From Pseudomonas paralcaligenes (lineage in GTDB: Bacteria; Pseudomonadota; Gammaproteobacteria; Pseudomonadales; Pseudomonadaceae), in NCBI RefSeq assembly GCF_019655855.1, contig NZ_BPFX01000007.1, positions 496,001 through 560,000 of the forward strand: a stretch of DNA of 64,000 nucleotides, given 5' to 3'. Each line of letters starts with the position of its first letter. Position 1 is the first letter of the stretch. The position numbers were made by a program, and so were the translations under genes. Under the pieces are notes generated by a model that had not been told where the DNA came from, searched no databases, and worked only from the letters and a program-made list of their open reading frames with translations. Of the stretch, positions 37,179-44,813 are shown piece by piece.

Positions 37179-37832
37179 ATGTCGCCCATCACCTACATCC
37201 GCCGCCACCCCTCCGCCGGCCTGCTGTTCGTCCAGCTGCTCGGCGTGCTGCTGTATCCCTGGATGGAAGACACCCAGATCGGCCGAGCGCTGTTCGGCGC
37301 GTTCGGCGTGCTGGTCCTGGGCATGGCGCTGCACGTGGTCAAGCGCAGCCCGGCGCAGGCCTGGGTGGCCGGCGTGCTGGCCGTGCTGGTGGTGGGCCTG
37401 ACGCTGCTCGACGTGGTCACCCCCAGCCTGCTACTGGAAGCGCTGATCTCGGTACTGGAGGCGGCCTTCTACTTCTACGCCACGGCCAGCCTGATCGCCT
37501 ATATGAGCGCCGACCTGCACGCCAGCACCGACGAGCTGTATGCCGTCGGCGCCACCTTCACCCTGCTCGCCTGGGCATTCGCCCACCTCTACACCTTCTG
37601 CCAGCTGCTGGTGCCCGGCAGCTTCGGCGCGGCCATCGAGCCCGAGGCGGCGCGCACCTGGATGGAGCTGCTGTACCTCAGCTTCACCACCCTCTCCGGC
37701 GTCGGCCTGAGCGACATCACGCCACTCACCCCGGTGGCCCGCTCGCTGGTGATGATCGAACAGTTCGCCGGGGTCATGTACCTCGCCCTGGTGGTGTCGC
37801 GGCTGATCGCCATGACCGTGGCCAAGCGCTGA
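37179..37832 (+). CDS. Ion-channel-family membrane protein
   Basis: A 217-aa protein from ATG 37179, which follows CAGGAAG. There are about six hydrophobic helices. The last two flank a re-entrant segment WMELLYLSFTTLSGVGLSDI, in the position of a K+ channel pore helix and filter. The filter reads TLSGVGLSD rather than TVGYGD, so potassium selectivity is doubtful. It resembles the two-transmembrane ion channel family (Ion_trans_2) with an extra N-terminal four-helix part. Physiological ion unknown. Confidence 0.7.
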   Translation: MSPITYIRRHPSAGLLFVQLLGVLLYPWMEDTQIGRALFGAFGVLVLGMALHVVKRSPAQAWVAGVLAVLVVGLTLLDVVTPSLLLEALISVLEAAFYFYATASLIAYMSADLHASTDELYAVGATFTLLAWAFAHLYTFCQLLVPGSFGAAIEPEAARTWMELLYLSFTTLSGVGLSDITPLTPVARSLVMIEQFAGVMYLALVVSRLIAMTVAKR

Positions 37833-37909
37833 AAAAACTCGAACTCCGCCAGGAGCGCGCCGCTCCAAAAACCAGGGAGCCAGTCCGGCTCATGCGATGG
37901 AGCGACACT

Positions 37910-38242
37910 ATGTACAAGCGCACTCTGGCAGCACTGGGCGTGGTCACCGTGATCACCGGCTGTTCCACCGTGGAAAACCCGGCCGACTACGTGACCTACC
38001 GCGACGAACCACTGGTCCAGGACATCCGCGACGGCATGACCAAGGAGCAGGTCCGCACCCTCGGCGGCCCGCCTTCCTCGGAAGTGGAAAACACCGTCAC
38101 GCCCGGCACCTGCAACAACTACGTTCTCAACGTGGACGGCAAGGAACAGCCCTACTACGTGACCTTCGACGTCAACGACCGGGTCGAGGGCAAGGGCTTC
38201 ATGACCTGCGAGCAGCACCAGAAGAACAAGCGACGCATCTGA
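37910..38242 (+). CDS. osmE: OsmE-type osmotically inducible lipoprotein
   Basis: A 110-aa lipoprotein. The signal MYKRTLAALGVVTVITGC ends in the lipobox TGCS, and the mature protein has the SmpA/OmlA (BamE-like) fold: IRDGMTKEQVRTLGGPPSSEV, GTCNNYVL and YVTFDVNDRV. OsmE is an outer-membrane lipoprotein induced by high osmolarity in E. coli. The ATG at 37910 is chosen because an upstream in-frame ATG (37892) would spoil the signal. There is a composite repeat between the gene and the terminator at 38429. Confidence 0.85.
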   Translation: MYKRTLAALGVVTVITGCSTVENPADYVTYRDEPLVQDIRDGMTKEQVRTLGGPPSSEVENTVTPGTCNNYVLNVDGKEQPYYVTFDVNDRVEGKGFMTCEQHQKNKRRI

Positions 38243-38289
38243 CCCACGGTAGGGTGCGCCGCGCGCACCACTGCTCCCTGCGCACCGCC

Positions 38290-38423
38290 CAAGTGTCTCC
38301 GGTTAAGTGTTACCCACCTTGTGGGAGCGGATTTATCCGCGAATTTCGCGGCCAGTCGGATGCCGCCCAGCCGCCCCCCACAAAAGCAGGGTTGCTCTAC
38401 CAACACGTAACGGGGACATAGCC
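38290..38423. repeat. Composite repeat with REP core, MITE-like ends
   Basis: The right end (38402-38423) is the exact reverse complement of the left 22 bp of the element at 42697-43001. The left end (about 38290-38311, TGTCTCCGGTTAAGTGTT) is a decayed match to the same repeat. The core holds a REP palindrome (38321-38381). No clear target duplication is visible, so this is probably an older copy or relic. It abuts the terminator at 38429. Confidence 0.6.
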
Positions 38424-38428
38424 AAACG

Positions 38429-38456
38429 AAAAGCCCTGGCTCAGGCCAGGGCTTTT
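38429..38456. terminator. Bidirectional rho-independent terminator
   Basis: Stem AAAAGCCCTGGC / GCCAGGGCTTTT with a TCAG loop. The A and T tracts on the two sides allow termination of both osmE (plus) and bcp (minus). Confidence 0.9.
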
Positions 38457-38482
38457 CGTAGGCATACTGGAACCGGACTACC

Positions 38483-38956
38483 TCAGCCCTTGTTCAACGC
38501 CTCGGCCGCGGCCAGCACCTCATCCACATGCCCCGGCACCTTCACGCCGCGCCATTCGCGGCGCAGCACACCGTCGGCGTCGATCAGGAAGGTGCTGCGG
38601 TCGATGCCCATGTATTCCTTGCCGTACAGCTTCTTCAGCTTGATCACGTCGAACAGCTGGCAGAGCGCCTCGTCCTTGTCGCTGATCAGCTCGAAGGGGA
38701 ATTCCTGCTTGCACTTGAAGTTCTCGTGGGACTTGATGCCGTCGCGCGACACGCCGAAGACCACGGTATTGGCCGCCTGGAACTGCGGATAGCGGTCACG
38801 GAAGCCCTGCCCCTCGGTGGTGCAGCCCGGGGTGCTGTCCTTGGGATAGAAATAGATCACCACCTGGCGGCCCTTGAGCGCGGCCAGGAAAACCTGCTGG
38901 CCGCCGGTGGCGGCGGCGTTGAAGTCGGCGACCGGCTGGTCGAGGGAAACAGCCAT
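38483..38956 (-). CDS. bcp: Thiol peroxidase Bcp/PrxQ
   Basis: A 157-aa peroxiredoxin of the Bcp/PrxQ class. The peroxidatic cysteine lies in YFYPKDSTPGCTTEGQGF (C45, PxxxTxxC geometry). No cysteine follows five residues later, as in two-Cys PrxQ; another cysteine occurs in HENFKCKQ. It reduces hydrogen and organic peroxides using thioredoxin. It is encoded 16 bp downstream of gcvR and probably shares its promoter. Confidence 0.93.
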   Translation of the reverse strand: MAVSLDQPVADFNAAATGGQQVFLAALKGRQVVIYFYPKDSTPGCTTEGQGFRDRYPQFQAANTVVFGVSRDGIKSHENFKCKQEFPFELISDKDEALCQLFDVIKLKKLYGKEYMGIDRSTFLIDADGVLRREWRGVKVPGHVDEVLAAAEALNKG

Positions 38957-38972
38957 GTTTCGGCTCCTTTTA

Positions 38973-39530
38973 TTAAGGATTCTGCGGGCGCCAGGGCTCG
39001 ATCAGCGCATCCAGGTTCAGGGCGTCGGCGAAGTCGAGGAACTGGTCGCGCAGCCAGCTGATCTGGGTGCCCGGCGGCAGGGTCACGGTCAGGGTGGCGT
39101 TGAGCAGCGTGCCGCCGGTCTGCGGCGCCTGGTAGGTGTCGCAGGTGATGTTCTCCAGCTCCACGCGGTGATCGCTGAAGAACTGGCACAGCTCGTTGAG
39201 GATGTCCGGACGATAGGCGCAGCTGACGTAGGCCACGTAGGGCAGCGAGTTGGGGCGCGCCTCGAGGGCGCCGCTGCGGATCATGTTGACGCTGAAGCCA
39301 TGACGCTTGGCCAGCGCCGGCAAGGCGCCTTCGAGGCGGGCCAGGGCATCCCAGCTGCCGCTGATTTGGAGGGTCAGCGAGCTGTACTCGCCGTGACGGG
39401 TGAGACGGCTGCTGACAACGCCACAACGGTTTTCCTGGCTGGCCCGGCAGAGCACGCTGGTCAGCTCCATGGGGTTGGGGCCGAGGGCACTGATAACGAG
39501 GAATTGTTCGCGAACCTGAGGGGTGGACAT
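38973..39530 (-). CDS. gcvR: GcvR-like ACT-domain regulator
   Basis: A 185-aa protein starting MSTPQVREQFLVISALG. Two ACT domains are visible: one at about 10-85 and the second from YVSCAYRPDILNELCQFFSD. In E. coli GcvR binds glycine and antagonises the activator GcvA of the glycine cleavage genes; in pseudomonads the gene commonly sits next to bcp and dapA, as here. It is divergent from dapA across a 167-bp gap. The frame is open upstream of 39530, but lacks family similarity there. Confidence 0.88.
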   Translation of the reverse strand: MSTPQVREQFLVISALGPNPMELTSVLCRASQENRCGVVSSRLTRHGEYSSLTLQISGSWDALARLEGALPALAKRHGFSVNMIRSGALEARPNSLPYVAYVSCAYRPDILNELCQFFSDHRVELENITCDTYQAPQTGGTLLNATLTVTLPPGTQISWLRDQFLDFADALNLDALIEPWRPQNP

Positions 39531-39697
39531 GCAGCTTTCCTGAAACGAAGGGTCCCGGCGCAACGGGCGCCAGAGCAAAGGCAGAAGGGTAGCGAAAAGC
39601 GCCGCCCAGGGGAATGCCGGCCGGGCCTCCGCTCGCTTGTGCAACACCAGTGGCGCCAGTACCATTACCGCTCTTTTTTCCGGCAGGAGCGGTTTGC

Positions 39698-40576
39698 ATG
39701 ATTTCGGGCAGTATGGTGGCACTGGTCACGCCCATGGACGCACAAGGCGGTCTGGACTGGGCCGGGCTGAGCAAACTGGTCGACTTTCACCTGCAGGAAG
39801 GCACCAACGCCATAGTCGCCGTCGGCACTACCGGCGAATCCGCCACCCTGGACGTCGACGAGCACGTCGAAGTCATCCGCCGAGTGGTCGACCAGGTCGC
39901 CGGCCGCATCCCGGTCATCGCCGGCACCGGCGCCAACAGCACCCGCGAAGCCATCGAGCTGACCCAGAACGCCAATAGCGTCGGCGCCGACGCCTGCCTG
40001 CTGGTCACCCCCTACTACAACAAGCCGACCCAGGAAGGCCTGTACCAGCACTTCCGCCACATCGCCGAGAGCGTGGCGATTCCCCAGATCCTCTACAACG
40101 TGCCCGGCCGCACCGCCTGCGACATGCTGCCGGAAACCGTCGAGCGCCTGTCCAAGGTGGCCAACATCATCGGCATCAAGGAAGCCACCGGCGACCTGCA
40201 GCGCGGCCAGGAAATCCTCGACCGCGTCAGCTCCGACTTCCTCGTCTACTCCGGCGACGACCCCACCGCCGTCGAACTGATGCTGATCGGCGGCAAGGGC
40301 AACATCTCGGTGACCGCCAACGTCGCCCCGCGCGCCATGGCCGACCTGTGCGCCGCCGCGATGAACGGCGATGCCGCCGCCGCGCGCGCCATCAACGAGC
40401 GCCTGATGCCGCTGCACAAGAACCTGTTCATCGAATCCAACCCGATTCCGGTGAAGTGGGCCCTGCACGAGATGGGCCTGATGCAGGACGGCATCCGCCT
40501 GCCGCTGACCTGGCTCAGCCCGCGTTGTCACGAACCGCTGCGTCAGGCCATGCGCCAGTCCGGCGTCCTGGCTTAA
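39698..40576 (+). CDS. dapA: 4-hydroxy-tetrahydrodipicolinate synthase
   Basis: A 292-aa TIM-barrel enzyme of lysine and diaminopimelate biosynthesis. It condenses pyruvate with aspartate semialdehyde. It has GTTGESATL (pyruvate binding), [24 protein letters not shown] (Tyr of the catalytic triad) and the Schiff-base lysine in IIGIKEATG near 161. The length is as expected. The ATG at 39698 follows CAGGAGCGG. Next comes bamC, 17 bp downstream. Confidence 0.97.
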   Translation: MISGSMVALVTPMDAQGGLDWAGLSKLVDFHLQEGTNAIVAVGTTGESATLDVDEHVEVIRRVVDQVAGRIPVIAGTGANSTREAIELTQNANSVGADACLLVTPYYNKPTQEGLYQHFRHIAESVAIPQILYNVPGRTACDMLPETVERLSKVANIIGIKEATGDLQRGQEILDRVSSDFLVYSGDDPTAVELMLIGGKGNISVTANVAPRAMADLCAAAMNGDAAAARAINERLMPLHKNLFIESNPIPVKWALHEMGLMQDGIRLPLTWLSPRCHEPLRQAMRQSGVLA

Positions 40577-40593
40577 TCGAGGAATACTTGCGC

Positions 40594-41709
40594 ATGAAGC
40601 GACTGGCTGGACTCTCCGCCCTTGCCCTGATCATCTCCAGCACCAGCGGTTGTGGCTGGCTGTGGGGCGACGAAGGCTACTTCCGTGACCGCTCCACCGA
40701 CTACCTGGAGGCACGCCGCACCGCGCCGATGCAGGTGCCGCCGAACGTCGAGGCCAAGCGCCTCGACCCGCTGCTGCCGATACCGGCGCACGTGGCCGAC
40801 AGCAACGCCAACCCGCGGGAATTCGAAGTCCCCCGGCCGCAGGCGCTCGGCGCCACCGGCGAAGCCAGCGAATTCAGCCTGCAGAAGAGCGGCGACTCGC
40901 GCTGGCTGGTCGCCCAGCGCGCACCGTCGGAAGTCTGGCCGGTGGCCCGCTCCTACTTCGAGAATAGCGGCTTCCGCATCGCCGAAGAGCGTGCCCAGAC
41001 CGGTGAGTTCATCACCGAATGGCAAGGCGCCAAGGACCTGACTCCCTCCATGGGCCGCCGCCTGGGCAGCCTGATGAGCGACAGCGACAACCAGGTTCGG
41101 GTGCGCGTGCGCATCGAGCCCGGCGTGGTGCGCAATACCAGCGAAGTGTTCGTGGTCAGCGCCGAACGCGAGGAAGGCAGCCGCGCCGATGTGGCTTTCC
41201 CGGCTCGCACCGGCAACGCCGGCCTCGAAGCCTCGCTGCTCGACGGCATGCTCGCCGACCTCAGCAGCAGCGCGGAGCACGGTTCCGTCTCCCTGCTGGC
41301 CGCTCGCAACTACGACGCCCCCAGCCGCGTGACCCTGTCCCAGGACGGCGCCGGCAACCCGGTGCTCAACCTCAGCACCGACTTCGACCGCGCCTGGTCG
41401 AGCATCGGTCGCGCCCTGGAGCTGAGCAACGTGCGCGTGGAGGACATCAACCGCAGCCTGGGCGTGTACTACGTCAACCTGGCCGAAGGCGCGAACAAGC
41501 CCAAGGAAGAGAAGGGCTTCATCAGCGGCCTGTTCGGCAGCGAGCCGAGCCAGGAAGAGATCGACGCCCGCGCCGAACGCTACCAGGTGCGCCTGACCAG
41601 CAACGCCGGCGGTGACGTGCAGGTCACCGTGGAGAAGGACATCAACACCGCTGCCCCCGAAGACGTGGCCCGCCGCGTGCTGACCCTGATCCAGGGCAAC
41701 CTCGGCTGA
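40594..41709 (+). CDS. bamC: BamC outer-membrane assembly lipoprotein
   Basis: A 371-aa lipoprotein. The signal MKRLAGLSALALIISSTSGC ends in the lipobox SGCG, and is followed by the disordered lasso-like stretch (EGYFRDRSTDYLEARR, then PMQVPPNVEAKRLDP) that binds BamD. Two helix-grip domains follow (about 95-215 and 235-371). It belongs to the BAM complex that inserts outer-membrane beta barrels. The dapA-bamC order is typical of gamma-proteobacteria. Confidence 0.92.
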   Translation: MKRLAGLSALALIISSTSGCGWLWGDEGYFRDRSTDYLEARRTAPMQVPPNVEAKRLDPLLPIPAHVADSNANPREFEVPRPQALGATGEASEFSLQKSGDSRWLVAQRAPSEVWPVARSYFENSGFRIAEERAQTGEFITEWQGAKDLTPSMGRRLGSLMSDSDNQVRVRVRIEPGVVRNTSEVFVVSAEREEGSRADVAFPARTGNAGLEASLLDGMLADLSSSAEHGSVSLLAARNYDAPSRVTLSQDGAGNPVLNLSTDFDRAWSSIGRALELSNVRVEDINRSLGVYYVNLAEGANKPKEEKGFISGLFGSEPSQEEIDARAERYQVRLTSNAGGDVQVTVEKDINTAAPEDVARRVLTLIQGNLG

Positions 41710-41750
41710 CCCCCGGCCCGGCCTGGCCGGGCCCGTAGCGAAAACCGATA

Positions 41751-41773
41751 GGCGAAACCCCGCGGGTTTCGCC
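41751..41773 (+). terminator. Terminator after bamC
   Basis: Stem GGCGAAACCC / GGGTTTCGCC with a 3-base loop, followed by TGTTTCGTTT, a weak T-rich tract. It lies between bamC and purC. Confidence 0.65.
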
Positions 41774-41803
41774 TGTTTCGTTTGAACCAGGCGGAAATTC
41801 GAC

Positions 41804-42673
41804 ATGAACACTCCCACCACCCTGAGCCTGAAGAAGATCTACTCCGGCAAGGTCCGCGACCTCTACGAGATCGACGACAAGCGCATGCTGATGGTCGCCA
41901 CCGATCGCCTATCGGCCTTCGACGTGATCCTCGAAGAACCCATCCCGGAGAAAGGCAAGATCCTCACCGCCATCTCCAACTTCTGGTTCGACAAGCTCAA
42001 AGGACTGGTGCCCAACCACTTCACCGGCGACAAGGTGGAAGACGTGGTATCGGCCGCCGAACTGCCGCTGGTGGACGGCCGCGCCGTGGTCGCCAAGCGC
42101 CTCAAGCCGGTGGCCGTGGAGGCCATCGTGCGCGGCTACATCGTCGGCTCCGGCTGGAAGGAATACCAGAACAGCGGCACCGTGTGCGGCATCCAGCTGC
42201 CGGCCGGGCTGAAGGAAGCGGCGAAACTGCCGCAGCCGATCTTCACCCCCTCGACCAAGGCCGCCGTCGGCGACCACGACGAGAACATCAGCTTCGAACA
42301 GTGCGAGGCCATCATCGGCACCGAACTGGCTGCCAAGGTGCGCGACACCGCCATCGCCCTATACAGCGCGGCAGTCGAATATGCGGCTACCCGCGGCATC
42401 ATCATCGCCGACACCAAGTTCGAATTCGGCCTGGACGAAGACGGCACCCTGACCCTGATGGACGAGGTGCTCACCCCCGACTCCAGCCGCTTCTGGCCAG
42501 CCGATAGCTACGCCGAGGGTAGCAACCCGCCGAGCTTCGACAAGCAGTTCGTACGCGACTGGCTGGAGTCCACCGGCTGGAACAAACAGCCCCCCGCCCC
42601 CACCGTGCCCGCCGACGTCGCCCAGAAGACCGCCGACAAGTACCGCGAGGCGCTGACCCGCCTGACCAGCTGA
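41804..42673 (+). CDS. purC: SAICAR synthetase, long (ADE1-like) form
   Basis: A 289-aa phosphoribosylaminoimidazole-succinocarboxamide synthase. It converts CAIR and aspartate to SAICAR in purine synthesis. Motifs: [44 protein letters not shown] and [14 protein letters not shown]. These mark the longer form (about 290-300 aa) seen in yeast ADE1 and in beta-proteobacteria; the PurC best known at this locus in P. aeruginosa is about 236 aa and of a different subgroup. The window therefore shows either lineage-specific retention or replacement. A terminator precedes it, so it has its own promoter. Confidence 0.93.
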   Translation: MNTPTTLSLKKIYSGKVRDLYEIDDKRMLMVATDRLSAFDVILEEPIPEKGKILTAISNFWFDKLKGLVPNHFTGDKVEDVVSAAELPLVDGRAVVAKRLKPVAVEAIVRGYIVGSGWKEYQNSGTVCGIQLPAGLKEAAKLPQPIFTPSTKAAVGDHDENISFEQCEAIIGTELAAKVRDTAIALYSAAVEYAATRGIIIADTKFEFGLDEDGTLTLMDEVLTPDSSRFWPADSYAEGSNPPSFDKQFVRDWLESTGWNKQPPAPTVPADVAQKTADKYREALTRLTS

Positions 42674-42696
42674 ACGAACCGGACGTGTTTTAGAAA

Positions 42697-43001
42697 GGCT
42701 ATGTCCCCGTTACGTGTTGCAGACGCTACAGCTGCCTGCCCCTGGATTCCCGCCTGCGCGGGAATGACGGTTCCGGAAGCAATTCCACCCCTACCTCGTC
42801 ATCCCGCGCAGGCGGGGATTCAGAAGGGGTGTCAGGGCACTACAGCATCTAACGGGTACATATTTCATGGCTATGTCCCCCTTAGTTGTTGCACGCCTTG
42901 TGGGAGCGGAGTTATCCGCGAATTTCGCGGCCAATCGGAATGCCGCCCTGCCGCTCCCACAAGAGCAAATTGCGCCGCCAACACGTAACGGGTACATAGC
43001 C
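42697..43001. mobile_element. MITE-like element with TIRs and 8-bp target duplication
   Basis: 305 bp with 22-bp terminal inverted repeats (42697-42718 and 42980-43001, one mismatch; the ends read GGCTATGT). It is flanked by the perfect direct repeat TTTAGAAA (42689-42696 and 43002-43009). Inside are two units. The first (42697 to about 42862) has a long inverted repeat CTGGATTCCCGCCTGCGCGGG...; the second begins at 42869 with another GGCTATGTCCCC end and carries a REP core (42900-42960). It encodes no protein and would need a transposase in trans. It lies between purC and the terminator at 43007. An 8-bp duplication is known for ISL3-type elements among others; the family is not established. 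Confidence 0.75.
42900..42960. repeat. REP palindrome, copy 5 (inside the MITE-like element)
   Basis: Ends GTGGGAGCGG and CCGCTCCCAC, with a diverged centre (AGTTATCCGCGAATTTCGCGG) much like the copy at 38321-38381, the other composite element. This shared variant supports a common origin for the two composites. Confidence 0.85.
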
Positions 43002-43006
43002 TTTAG

Positions 43007-43031
43007 AAAAGGGAGCTGCGGCTCCCTTTTT
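43007..43031 (+). terminator. Terminator, probably of purC
   Basis: Stem AAAAGGGAGC / GCTCCCTTTTT with a TGCG loop. Its 5' edge forms part of the target duplication of the element at 42697, so the element separates purC from it. Confidence 0.8.
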
Positions 43032-43112
43032 CATGGGCAATCGCAAGCGCCTGATCGGACAAGAAAAATCGCTGGACTAAAGCCACTCAACTGGTATCAT
43101 GCGCACCGCTTT

Positions 43113-43202
43113 GGGAAGATGCCGGAGTGGTCGAACGGGACGGATTCGAAATCCGTTGTGTCAGCAATGGCACCTAGGGTTCAAATCCCTATCTTCCCGC
43201 CA
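43113..43202 (+). tRNA. tRNA-Ser (CGA)
   Basis: A 90-nt class II tRNA. The acceptor stem GGGAAGA pairs with TCTTCCC, with discriminator G and encoded CCA (43200-43202). The D-arm is GCCGGAGTGGTCGAACGGG-like; the anticodon stem ACGGA / TCCGT encloses TTCGAAA with anticodon CGA at 43147-43149. A long variable arm and the T-arm GGGTTCAAATCCC follow. It decodes UCG. Confidence 0.97.
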
Positions 43203-43216
43203 TATCCAAAGCCTAA

Positions 43217-43249
43217 GCCCCTGAAATTCACAGAGTTTCGGGGGTTTTT
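43217..43249 (+). terminator. Terminator of tRNA-Ser
   Basis: Stem CCCCTGAAA / TTTCGGGG followed by TTTTT. The 3' end of the toxin gene on the other strand runs into this structure. Confidence 0.8.
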
Positions 43250-43545
43250 GCTATCTGCGGCATGCAAGGTGTCGAAAGCGGGTTGAGACTGCAGCTCACC
43301 AGGGTGAGAATCCAGACCGCATCGCTCTCGGTCTGATAGATGAGGCGGTAGTTCTCGTGGGGGATCAGCTCTCGAGTACCTGTGACCATTCCCAATCTGC
43401 CCTTGTCGGGAAAGTCAGCCAGGGTGGCTGCAGCAGCGCTGAATAGCTCATCCATATGCACAGCAGCGCGAGGGTTTTCGGCGGCGATGTAGTCCCAGAT
43501 ATCCAGACGGTCCTGCAGGGCTTCGGGTGTCCAGATAACCTTCAT
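43228..43545 (-). CDS. RelE/ParE-family toxin with atypical C-terminus
   Basis: A 105-aa protein. The RelE/ParE core is plain: VIWTPEALQDRLDIWDYIAAENP, KGRLGMVTGTRELIPHENYRLIYQ and AVWILTLV (each is part of the conserved core). Members normally continue with a HxxRxWP-type tail; here the frame runs on through SCSLNPLSTPC into the tRNA terminator. The last residues were probably swapped by recombination at the tRNA, so activity is uncertain. RelE-type toxins cleave mRNA at the ribosome; ParE-type toxins poison gyrase; the subgroup is not decidable here. It overlaps the antitoxin gene by 4 bases. Confidence 0.8.
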   Translation of the reverse strand: MKVIWTPEALQDRLDIWDYIAAENPRAAVHMDELFSAAAATLADFPDKGRLGMVTGTRELIPHENYRLIYQTESDAVWILTLVSCSLNPLSTPCMPQIAKTPETL

Positions 43546-43820
43546 TCGTGTCCCTGTACCTTGGCACGGCGAGCGGCGAATTCAGCTTCAACGTCGTCAT
43601 TGGATCGGCCGCGACCGGCGTCTACCGATGCCCTGGCAACAGCGACCTTGCGTTGCACAAACTCGTCATGTTCCTTGGCCTGCTGTTGCTGGCGGATAAA
43701 GTCGCGCATGAGGTCTCGCATTACCTGGGAGGCCGGCAGGTGGACGGCTTGAGCGGCTGCCATAAACCCTTCGCGTAATTCAGGTTCAAGCTTCAGGTTG
43801 AAAACGGCTTCTTTGGCCAT
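43542..43820 (-). CDS. Antitoxin of the RelE/ParE pair
   Basis: A 92-aa protein that opens with a ribbon-helix-helix DNA-binding segment (VFNLKLEPELREGFMAAAQAVHLPASQVMRD split into strand, helix A and helix B) and ends in a charged tail (DDVEAEFAARRAK) that would wrap the toxin. The gene order antitoxin-toxin with an ATGA overlap is typical of type II modules. A perfect palindrome 31 bp upstream (43851-43868) is the likely autoregulatory operator. Confidence 0.82.
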   Translation of the reverse strand: MAKEAVFNLKLEPELREGFMAAAQAVHLPASQVMRDLMRDFIRQQQQAKEHDEFVQRKVAVARASVDAGRGRSNDDVEAEFAARRAKVQGHE

Positions 43821-43850
43821 GGCGGGTCACCTCATGTCTTGGCTATATCT

Positions 43851-43868
43851 ACAACGTATATACGTTGT
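43851..43868. promoter_or_regulatory. Palindromic operator of the toxin-antitoxin module
   Basis: ACAACGTATATACGTTGT, a perfect 18-bp palindrome in the promoter region of the antitoxin gene. Ribbon-helix-helix antitoxins repress by binding such sites, so this is the probable target (inference). Confidence 0.7.
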
Positions 43869-43905
43869 GTGCATCTTAAGCCAAGCATCTGGCACAGGAA
43901 AGCAC

Positions 43906-44151
43906 TCAGCCGACCGGGGTGATGATCGCCAGAAAATGCTGGTAGTCAGCGACAGGCCCAAGCTTCACGGCATCCTGCAGGTGATCCGGTGCCAAGTGCG
44001 TATAGCGCATGGTCATGGCCAAGGTGGTGTGGCCCAGGATTCTCTGCAGCGTCAGGATATTCCCGCCATTCATCACGAACCGGCTGGCGAAAGTGTGTCG
44101 CAGCACATGCGATGACTGGCCCACAGGAACGGGCAAGCGGGACTCAGCCAA
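43906..44151 (-). pseudogene. Tyrosine recombinase (phage integrase), C-terminal remnant
   Basis: An 81-codon frame containing only the end of the catalytic domain: SHVLRHTFASRFVMNGGNIL (H-x-x-R box), LQRILGHTTLAMTMRYTHLA (GH box and the nucleophile Tyr), then the usual APDHLQDAV tail. A full integrase has about 330-400 residues; the N-terminal DNA-binding and core-binding domains and the first catalytic Arg are missing, with unrelated sequence upstream of 44151. It lies 0.7 kb from tRNA-Ser, a normal integration site, so it marks a decayed island. Confidence 0.8.
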
Positions 44152-44260
44152 ATGCCTTGTCGAAGCGGCCCAGGCAGCTGCTGAACTGGCCGTGAATCAG
44201 CAACGGGCGCCAGCTAAACGGGTTCGCCTCCCTGTATCTCATGCGAGGGCAGCCCCTGCA

Positions 44261-44773
44261 CTACCGTGAAACACCATGGGACCTGAGGCCATGAAGTACC
44301 TTGAGAATCTGTCGGTAACCTAGCAGCAGCCACAACGCCACGAGGACCTGGACCAAGGTAGCGATGATGTTTGCAATATCTTCCGTGGCAAGCGCCCCGT
44401 CTGCCCAATTATTGTGCGCGGCAGCCATCAGAATGATGGTCCAGTAGCCGGCATCTGCCAGAGCCGAGGCGAGCAGCCAGAGACCGATCAGCGTGCATCC
44501 GACGTCGAGCGCGGTGGCGCCGTTGGCGGATATGGGAGTGCCCGGGCTCTCCATCACAGGTAACAACTTCGTTGCGATGGACGAGGGGAAGAACCAGAGC
44601 AGCACTGCTGCCACGAAAGGTACGGCAGCCGTAAGGGCTATGCCCCATATGAGATCGCCGATCGGAATGTCAAAAGGCGCACCAATAGCCTGCGCAGCGA
44701 ACCTGAGCGCCGTTATCAAAAGGAAGATGGCAAACAGGCGAATCGCGACTACGACGATATCTTCTCGTGACAT
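44261..44773 (-). CDS. Hypothetical integral membrane protein
   Basis: A 170-aa protein from ATG 44773 (preceded by GAGGGAGACC) with four likely membrane helices: IVVVAIRLFAIFLLITALRF, LIWGIALTAAVPFVAAVLLWF, ALDVGCTLIGLWLLASALA and IIATLVQVLVALWLLLGY. No family recognised. It stands beside an integrase remnant, so it may be island cargo. Confidence 0.55.
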   Translation of the reverse strand: MSREDIVVVAIRLFAIFLLITALRFAAQAIGAPFDIPIGDLIWGIALTAAVPFVAAVLLWFFPSSIATKLLPVMESPGTPISANGATALDVGCTLIGLWLLASALADAGYWTIILMAAAHNNWADGALATEDIANIIATLVQVLVALWLLLGYRQILKVLHGLRSHGVSR

Positions 44774-44813
44774 GGCTTGGTCTCCCTCTATTTCAGTGAC
44801 TGGTACTTCATAC

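Noticed and set aside
42867..43286. A plus-strand frame across the MITE-like element and tRNA-Ser
   Set aside because: It translates the tRNA and repeat sequence; not a protein gene.
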